DNA of 64,000 bases from Tatumella morbirosei. GTDB taxonomy: Bacteria > Pseudomonadota > Gammaproteobacteria > Enterobacterales > Enterobacteriaceae. The notes below the pieces were generated by a model that saw only the letters and a list, made by a program, of their open reading frames with translations, ran no database searches and was not told where the DNA came from. A program made the position numbers and the translations under genes. Below, in pieces: positions 55,985 to 64,000 of the stretch (the stretch's first letter is position 1; each line of letters begins with the position of its first letter). The stretch covers positions 558,001-622,000 of the forward strand of contig NZ_JPKR02000003.1 of the NCBI RefSeq assembly GCF_000757425.2, written 5' to 3'.

Positions 55985-57373
55985 TCAGGCATCACGCATC
56001 TTCAACATAAAGCCGCTGATTACCGCCAGAGCGGTCAGACCCGTACTAATCATCAACCCATGCGTGAACCCCTGCAGAGTACCACTGCCTATGTGGGCGG
56101 CAATCAGGCCTATTCCCAGTCCTGCTCCTAAGCCAAATGAGGCACCATTCACCGCAGTCAGAGAAGACGGTGCTTCTTTTGGCGACAGGAGTACACTCAA
56201 CCCACTGATACAACTTAGCACCACACCATAATAGGTGATGCCCAGCAGGGCTAAACCAATAAGCAGCACCGGCTTATTCACCGGATTCAGGGTGATAATC
56301 ACCATCAGGAGCAGGCATAACATAAGCCCGGTACGTAAGGTTTTAATCCAGCCGATTTTACCGGCCAGCCATCCGGCAGGCGGTGCAGACACAAATCCCA
56401 TCAGAGCCGGCGGCGTAAGGAACAGTAACGATGACAGAGCGGCGCTCATTCCCAGCCCTGCATGGGTATCCTGAGAGATGATAATGATGGCAAAACCTAT
56501 GACCGAAAAGACTCCGGCGAGTATCAGTATTGTGGTGGTAATCACCGGCCAGAAATGACGGGTGAAGAAGTGGTCGACAGGAACCAGCGGCGTTTTCCTG
56601 CGCTTTTCGATAGCACCGAAAGCCAGTATTGCCAGCACAAACAATACCAGATACAACAGAGCCTGAGCACTGAACCAGCCAACGGACGAGCCTTTATTCA
56701 GGTAAACATTGATAAAAACAATGCTGACTGAAAGCACTGCCGCCCCCCACCAGTCCATACTGCCTTGTGCCACTCCCGGGGTATCCTTCGGCAGCAGCGT
56801 AGATACGGCCAGTAAGGCCAGCCCACACACCGCCAGAGTGATAAGAAAAATCGACTGATAACCATAGTTGTCACTTAGCAGCCCACCGATATAGCCATCG
56901 ACACCGCCGACTCCCCCGTTAACGGCCGTAATCACACCAATCGCCGTACCAAATAACCGGCGGCTGATTTTCTGATGCAGCAACAGATATGAGAGCTGGA
57001 AGGTCGCACTGCTGGCCCCCTGTAACACCCTTCCCAGCAGCATGGTGTAGTAGTCATGAGTGACAGCACTGAGCAGCGTCCCTGCGCTACACAGCAGCAT
57101 CACCACTATCAGCATCCTGCGACGTCCGAAGAAATCACTGAACCGACTCAGTACCACACCGCAAATTGACCCGGAGAGAAAAAACAGCGACGACACCTGA
57201 GAAATATCTGTCAGGCTGACATGAAGTTGCATCGCCATCTCTGGCAATGCCGGAGAAATCATCGAGCAGTTAAGTTGAAAAGCCAGTATTGCCAGCATCA
57301 GTGCCGCCACCAGCATTGCAGCACTTCTCCCTTCCAGACCACCCGAGCCTGGTGATACCGCCACAGAGTTCAT
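55985..57373 (-). CDS. MFS transporter, 14-helix type
   Basis: A 462-residue MFS protein, DHA2-like with about 14 helices (ILAFQLNCSMISPALPEMAMQLHVSLTDISQVSSLFFLSGSICGVVLSRFSDFFGRRRML). The ATG at 57373 (MNSVAV) is preceded by GGGA; the start at 57388 has none. First gene of a pair with the nucleoside hydrolase and divergent from a GntR regulator. It may import a nucleoside, given that context, though DHA2 proteins are usually exporters. Confidence 0.88.
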   Translation of the reverse strand: MNSVAVSPGSGGLEGRSAAMLVAALMLAILAFQLNCSMISPALPEMAMQLHVSLTDISQVSSLFFLSGSICGVVLSRFSDFFGRRRMLIVVMLLCSAGTLLSAVTHDYYTMLLGRVLQGASSATFQLSYLLLHQKISRRLFGTAIGVITAVNGGVGGVDGYIGGLLSDNYGYQSIFLITLAVCGLALLAVSTLLPKDTPGVAQGSMDWWGAAVLSVSIVFINVYLNKGSSVGWFSAQALLYLVLFVLAILAFGAIEKRRKTPLVPVDHFFTRHFWPVITTTILILAGVFSVIGFAIIIISQDTHAGLGMSAALSSLLFLTPPALMGFVSAPPAGWLAGKIGWIKTLRTGLMLCLLLMVIITLNPVNKPVLLIGLALLGITYYGVVLSCISGLSVLLSPKEAPSSLTAVNGASFGLGAGLGIGLIAAHIGSGTLQGFTHGLMISTGLTALAVISGFMLKMRDA

Positions 57374-57407
57374 AAAAATTCCCGTCATAGTTGTAATAAA
57401 TCACATG

Positions 57408-57425
57408 TTATACCTGCTGGTATAA
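57408..57425. promoter_or_regulatory. Probable GntR operator
   Basis: Perfect inverted repeat TTATACC-TGCT-GGTATAA between the divergent MFS and GntR genes, with the size and form of GntR/HutC-type operators. Confidence 0.75.
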
Positions 57426-57503
57426 TATCTGACAAATGGGTTTTACTTATCCGTGTGATGTCCTACTATTTCGCCTATTGTCTTGCCCGGAAAACTACGC
57501 AAT

Positions 57504-58289
57504 ATGTCTGATATCACAGATTTTCTCAGTTCCCCGTTGCCTGTCAGCGCCGGTCAGCCCTTGCGGGTGACTATTTATTCAAGGCTATCGGAAGCGATTC
57601 GCGGTGGTTTACTGCCACCTGGATCCATGCTGCCTAAAGAAAGTGAGTTGGGTACGATGCTGGGGGTCAGCCGTACCGTGGTACGTGAAGCCCTGATGTT
57701 ACTGGAAGAAGATGGACTACTGCTGACCCGACGTGGCATCGGCCGGTTTGTCAGCAGTGTACTACCCACTCCGGGCCTTGAAAATCTGCTACCTCCGGAG
57801 AAACTACTTAGCAACAGTCACAGCCAGATCAGCCTGAAACGCATTGATAACCGGCTACAAAAGCCTTCAGACCTGACTCACGAATTACTTCGCATCGGCA
57901 AAAATGACGACAGCTGGTTTTGTGAAAGTCTGGTCTTCCGCGACGAATGCGTGATAGCACTGGTTCAGGAACACCTGCCTACCGGAGAGGTTCTTAACTC
58001 GGCAGCCCCAGGGATTGCACAGGCCCTGCTCGACCCGCAACAACAGCATTTGTCGGTCCATGCCTTGTTGATGGCATTGCCAGGTACAACATTAGGCCCT
58101 GGTTTATGTACCGTTCAGGCAGCCATTCCCGGGGATGACCGGGGACATAAACTGGGGATAGACCCCAACGCGCCTGTGATGGTGCAAACCCAGTCCTTTA
58201 TGTTACAGGGTAACCCTTTTTATCTGGCAAAAATCATTATTACTCCGGGCAACCCGCTGCGCATCAATCAGCCAGCGCCAGGCCTGTAA
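57504..58289 (+). CDS. GntR-family regulator with UTRA domain
   Basis: A 261-residue GntR/HutC-type regulator: winged HTH (LPPGSMLPKESELGTMLGVSRTVVREALMLLEEDGLLLTRRGIGRFV) and a C-terminal UTRA ligand domain (DSWFCESLVFRDECVIALVQEHLPTGE). The start MSDITDF at 57504 gives the normal N-terminus; the frame from 57483 adds seven residues. It faces the nucleoside hydrolase/MFS pair across a palindrome and is expected to repress it until a nucleoside or derivative binds. Confidence 0.9.
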   Translation: MSDITDFLSSPLPVSAGQPLRVTIYSRLSEAIRGGLLPPGSMLPKESELGTMLGVSRTVVREALMLLEEDGLLLTRRGIGRFVSSVLPTPGLENLLPPEKLLSNSHSQISLKRIDNRLQKPSDLTHELLRIGKNDDSWFCESLVFRDECVIALVQEHLPTGEVLNSAAPGIAQALLDPQQQHLSVHALLMALPGTTLGPGLCTVQAAIPGDDRGHKLGIDPNAPVMVQTQSFMLQGNPFYLAKIIITPGNPLRINQPAPGL

Positions 58290-58519
58290 TCGCCAACAAA
58301 CTGGTGGTGTAGTCTTTAAGACCGGGAAGTGGAAAGGGATCTCTGTGATGAAGAATCTGTGTCACTATGAATCAGCGGATTCACCCGAAGGTGTCAGATA
58401 ATGGTGCTATCCGCGCCGGATAGCAGACATCGGGGATGAAACTCACCTATGGCCTTCCCCGCCCGTCATACTCAGTGACAGACGGGGAGGACATTATTTA
58501 AAAATCAATTGTGCGACTC
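58290..58519. other. Intergenic region, GntR gene to katG
   Basis: A hairpin with G-U pairs (CCCCGTCTGTC pairing with GACGGGCGGGG on the minus strand) just past the katG stop may end its transcript; there is no T-run. Nothing else seen. Confidence 0.4.
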
Positions 58520-60754
<2,235 letters not shown>

Positions 60755-60791
60755 TTAACGCGGAGTTGGCCGAACGCCTACCTGCCTGCTT

Positions 60792-60806
60792 CTATCCTTT
60801 TGATAG
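60792..60806 (-). promoter_or_regulatory. OxyR-like half-site of katG (weak)
   Basis: CTAT, 7 nt, ATAG matches the centre pair of the OxyR motif (four tetramers spaced by 7). The outer tetramers do not match, so the site is tentative. katG is a known OxyR target in E. coli. Confidence 0.35.
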
Positions 60807-60897
60807 CTATAACCTTCCGCGCAGCCTGAGATAAATCAGAGGTGCCGGGAGATTAAAAGTACGTGCCCCCGATCGTCCGGAGACACGCATGGTCGGA

Positions 60898-62070
60898 TTA
60901 ATCGCTTAACAGTAATCCTTCACGCCCGTCCAGAGGTTCACTGCCGGCGACTTTGCCGATAATTTTCCCGGGCCAGGCATAGGTCTGACTGTGGCGGGCA
61001 AACAAAATACCATCGGTCTCCGCCAGGACTTCTGCACTCCCCTTCAGCGGGTCGATAATCGTGGCAATCAGATCCCCTTTCTTCACCGTGTCTCCCAGCC
61101 GCAGATGATAAGCTACCAGCCCTGCCTGAGGCGCTTTTACCTGTGACATCGCCGCCAGAGGGGTCGCTTCACAACGCAATGCCGGAAGCGCCGATGCCTC
61201 GGGACCACTGATCACTCCACGTCTTTCCAGCAACCGGTAGAGTGCCGCAGCCTGATCCTGAGCCTGACGGATATCCACATCATCATTGCTGCCAAGTTCC
61301 AGGGTGGTCGCCAGACAGGCCGGCGGGATGGGGTTATCCGGGAAGCGCTCCGCCAGTTGCCACCAAGGTGCGCTACAGGCCTCATCAAACGGATTTCCAC
61401 CGGAAAGATCAGCCAGCAGTATCGCTCTCGCATCCAGCTCGGCAGCAATATCGCTGGCATCGGGCCAGAGCGCAGGCCCGGTATACATATGCACCAGCGC
61501 CTCATTGTCGGCGTGTAAATCAAATACCAGGTCAGCATCATGGGCCAGTGTCAGCAGCGTATTCCGCAGGCTGTCGATAGCACTCTTCGGGCGTTTTGCC
61601 GCCAGCACGGTGGCCATCTCAGCCCGAATCAACGCGATATTTTCCTGTGCATCCTGCCCCAGTTTTTTCGCCACTTTTTTACCCACTGTCGCCGCAAGTT
61701 CCGGGAAATCCCGGTTGAAGTTACTTCCGGTTTCGGCTTCATAGCGGCCATTCAGAAATCCCTGATGGTGCTGAGTCAGCCCCAGCGGATTCGCCTGCGG
61801 TAACAGGACTATTTCCCCTGTCAGTTTACCCCGTTGCTGAGCCTGCTCCAGCATCGGACGCAGATAATGTAACACCAGCATGCCCGGAAACTCATCGGCA
61901 TGTAATCCAGCCTGCAGGTAGGCTTTCGGTCTGGCCCCCGGTTCACCAAAGTGATAGGCAGTGACACTATGGTTAGTACCCGATTCAAGAGCAATCAGCG
62001 GATACTGGCTGGCGGTAGCTGAAATTTCATCGGTGGCTACCACTTCGCCGGTTTGAAAGTCATTGGTCAT
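60898..62070 (-). CDS. M14-type aspartoacylase/desuccinylase-like hydrolase (CphZ candidate)
   Basis: A 390-residue zinc hydrolase of the succinylglutamate desuccinylase/aspartoacylase family. Zinc ligands are HADE (in QAGLHADEFPGM) and the later His in VFDLHADNEAL. Catalytic Glu is probably in TLELGSNDD. A C-terminal biotinyl-like barrel (AYHLRLGDTVKKGDLIATI) is present. AGGA lies 4-7 bases before tandem ATG codons at 62073 and 62070. Next to a cyanophycinase-like gene, it could be the M14 beta-Asp-Arg dipeptide hydrolase CphZ described for cyanophycin users (recalled, not searched). Confidence 0.85.
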   Translation of the reverse strand: MTNDFQTGEVVATDEISATASQYPLIALESGTNHSVTAYHFGEPGARPKAYLQAGLHADEFPGMLVLHYLRPMLEQAQQRGKLTGEIVLLPQANPLGLTQHHQGFLNGRYEAETGSNFNRDFPELAATVGKKVAKKLGQDAQENIALIRAEMATVLAAKRPKSAIDSLRNTLLTLAHDADLVFDLHADNEALVHMYTGPALWPDASDIAAELDARAILLADLSGGNPFDEACSAPWWQLAERFPDNPIPPACLATTLELGSNDDVDIRQAQDQAAALYRLLERRGVISGPEASALPALRCEATPLAAMSQVKAPQAGLVAYHLRLGDTVKKGDLIATIIDPLKGSAEVLAETDGILFARHSQTYAWPGKIIGKVAGSEPLDGREGLLLSD

Positions 62071-62178
62071 CATTATTTCCTGCATTGTCGTACTGCGGCC
62101 TGATTTCGCTGTCATGCAACGAAAACTGAGTAAAAATCTGCAAATCTGCAGCCATCTCTGGCGATAAACTGCCAGCGA

Positions 62179-64000
62179 TTAGCCATGTTTCTCGCGCAGA
62201 CTTTCGATATCGAGTATTCCCTGACCACTGCCAGTAGGTTGATAACTGAGTTGTATCGGACCTCGTTTTGTATAACTGCTTCTGCCATCGTCCCCACAAT
62301 CCTCGATAAGGTCTGCGGTTAGCCGACTGAGCATCTCATCAGCTTTCTCAACCGGCTGCTGACGCAACACGGTTCCGGTATTCAGATTAATAACATCTCC
62401 CGGCAGCGCAAAGGTCAGTTTATTGCCACTGGCAATAAACTCATCCGCCTGCAGGGTAATCTGCGAGCGGTTAGTTTCTACCAGCACCACGCCTTTGGCC
62501 CCAATCACCGTCAGTAACGAATTATCATGGCTGGTGATAAAACCACTGTCATCACAGATACCCAGCCCGTAATGTACCCCTTCTTCAGCACAGGCCACCA
62601 CCAGACGACCCAGACGCCCGGCAGAAATCAGATTCTGGTCAACCACTCCCACGCCGAATAAGCCAAGTCCCTCCTGAATGACAAGACCACGGCGTCCCAT
62701 ATCTGAGGCTATACCAAAGCGCATCGCTTCATAGGAACTGCCGCCGGCAATCATAAATCCTGACAAGGCTGCCGCCGCACCACTGACCGCAATAATAGTA
62801 GCTCCGGCCGCATAAGCCTCCACCAGCGCCTGCAGAACAGGCGTCACTTCACCACGGTGTAATAAGGCTTCTGCCAGACGGATCTGATTTCCGCCTGTCA
62901 GCAGAATGGTCTTCAGCGAAGCAATCTGCTCAACCAGTTCAGGGTCAAGACCGATCCGCTCGATATTGTCGATAGTGACCCGCAAATCCAGGCTGTCGAT
63001 ACCCTGTTCTTCCAGCCGTCTGACATAGCGTGACGCCTCGCTGCGTGGCTCAGACGACGCCGCCGCAATAATACCTACCGGGCCTGCACCAGCACAGGCA
63101 TTTAGTACTTCATCGAGCAAAGGTGATTCATAGGCCAACGGCGTAGATCCGAGCAGTATCAGCCGGGAATCGACCTGCGGTTCAATCCCATAATCACGCG
63201 CCAGTGCACGATAATGGCTGGCAGTGAGTTGTGAGGCATCTAACCGGAAATGATTCAGGCTGGCACGGTAACCGATGGCTGTCATCCGTAACTCATTATT
63301 TTTTATCGAGATCAGCGACTGAGAACTGTCCCCGACACGCTCAAACCCGACACTGGTGGCTTCCCCACGGTTGGGATCGACAGCGCTGGCACTGTCACTC
63401 TGGTAACTTGTCGGATCACCCAGCACCAGACGTGCCAGCAGGTCGTACAGGATATAGGCACCAAACACATTGCGCAGTGAGCGGGCCGGCGCACGGTAAG
63501 CTACATCCGCGTGCGAAACCGCGAATTTGGAAGGATGAGGCAGTGCCTGCAGTGTGTCGAGCAGCAACCGGTCACCGTTATCCAGATAGCTGAAGCGGAT
63601 ATTCTCTGCTGTACCGGCTGTGGTGTCATAACTGGCGTGCTGCATATCAATCACAAAAACGCCGTACTCCCCCACCACACTGGCTTCATTGCCCTGAATA
63701 AACAATGCGGTATTTTCGTCAACGCCAAAGCCGGTGGTTACACCGCTGTTCATCAGCGCAATCACCAGCCGGCCAAAGCGCCCGCGTTTAATAAAATGCT
63801 GATCAATAATACCCTGACTGAAAAAACCCAGCCCTTTGCCCAGTAACATACCCGGCTGGTCTTCGTGCGGAATAATCCCGTAGGTCACCGCTTCCAGTGA
63901 GGTGCCGCCGACAATCATGGTGTCAGACATCATCGCCGCTCCGGCACTGGAACCTGCCACCAGCCCTCCTGCGGCAAAAACTTCACGGATAGCCGCCAGT
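62179..64000 (-). CDS. Two-domain cyanophycinase-like peptidase (S51), partial (5' end beyond window)
   Basis: The frame is open to the right edge, so the start is outside (607 residues seen). Two S51-type domains lie in tandem. The first holds the nucleophile motif GSSAGAAMMSDTMIVGG, the catalytic His in GIIDQHFIKRGRFGRL and GFGVDENTAL. The second has AVSGAAAALSGFMIAGG, with GVVDQNLISAGRLGRL, where His is Asn, and GICDDSG in place of DEN. So domain 2 looks inactive. Cyanophycinase cuts multi-Arg-poly-Asp into beta-Asp-Arg dipeptides. The gene is upstream of the M14 hydrolase (62070), probably one operon. Confidence 0.88.
   Translation of the reverse strand, partial: LAAIREVFAAGGLVAGSSAGAAMMSDTMIVGGTSLEAVTYGIIPHEDQPGMLLGKGLGFFSQGIIDQHFIKRGRFGRLVIALMNSGVTTGFGVDENTALFIQGNEASVVGEYGVFVIDMQHASYDTTAGTAENIRFSYLDNGDRLLLDTLQALPHPSKFAVSHADVAYRAPARSLRNVFGAYILYDLLARLVLGDPTSYQSDSASAVDPNRGEATSVGFERVGDSSQSLISIKNNELRMTAIGYRASLNHFRLDASQLTASHYRALARDYGIEPQVDSRLILLGSTPLAYESPLLDEVLNACAGAGPVGIIAAASSEPRSEASRYVRRLEEQGIDSLDLRVTIDNIERIGLDPELVEQIASLKTILLTGGNQIRLAEALLHRGEVTPVLQALVEAYAAGATIIAVSGAAAALSGFMIAGGSSYEAMRFGIASDMGRRGLVIQEGLGLFGVGVVDQNLISAGRLGRLVVACAEEGVHYGLGICDDSGFITSHDNSLLTVIGAKGVVLVETNRSQITLQADEFIASGNKLTFALPGDVINLNTGTVLRQQPVEKADEMLSRLTADLIEDCGDDGRSSYTKRGPIQLSYQPTGSGQGILDIESLREKHG

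Overview
The window is a chromosomal segment of a motile Enterobacterales bacterium. It carries a full enterobacterial-type flagellar cluster, and the order fliR-rcsA-dsrB followed by yedI, yedJ, shiA and a tRNA-Asn matches the E. coli 43-44 min backbone. A cyanophycin-type gene pair at the right edge and the overall protein similarity make an Erwiniaceae member such as Tatumella plausible. That genus call is an inference, not something read from the sequence. No prophage, insertion sequence, integrase or CRISPR array was seen.

Region 1 (1-22.3 kb) is flagellar. A very large multidomain glycosyltransferase, cut by the left edge, lies directly downstream of a minimal 272-residue flagellin gene and may modify flagellin. 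fliC and fliDST are divergent, each with a clear sigma-28 promoter. yedD follows fliT, but the amyA/yedEF genes expected there are absent. In their place are a small unknown gene, the 34-residue membrane peptide YniD, a MarA/SoxS-like regulator, an orphan ProX and a lipoprotein. Then come fliE (minus) and fliFGHIJK-fliLMNOPQR (plus), complete and densely overlapping.

Region 2 (22.3-33.4 kb) holds rcsA with an RcsAB box, dsrB, a 43-residue acidic peptide gene with its own terminator, yedI, yedJ and shiA. A four-gene zinc-type ABC importer follows. It has a near-ideal Zur operator, but its binding-protein gene is frameshifted in an A6 tract. A general porin and tRNA-Asn with its promoter close the region.

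Region 3 (33.4-52.7 kb) starts at the tRNA 3' end and looks accessory. It contains small regulator/enzyme modules: AraC-SDR-flavin reductase, LysR-NmrA, TetR-GST with a perfect operator, a chpS-chpB toxin-antitoxin pair with a palindromic operator, and an Rrf2 regulator facing a small Cys-containing membrane protein across a dyad. It also holds an SSS transporter/DUF485/CoA-transferase/LysR cluster, a translationally coupled monooxygenase-ACT-ArsR operon, and an MFS plus LysR pair. Upstream of the SSS cluster is a possible undescribed structured leader RNA: a consensus -35 with a plausible -10 predicts a start immediately before three nested stems.

Region 4 (53-64 kb) has a secreted MORN-like repeat protein, a nucleoside hydrolase/MFS/GntR module with a clear operator, katG, and finally an aspartoacylase-like M14 enzyme beside a two-domain cyanophycinase-like protein. 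The second domain of that protein has lost the catalytic His. This pair probably belongs to a cyanophycin breakdown locus continuing past the right edge.
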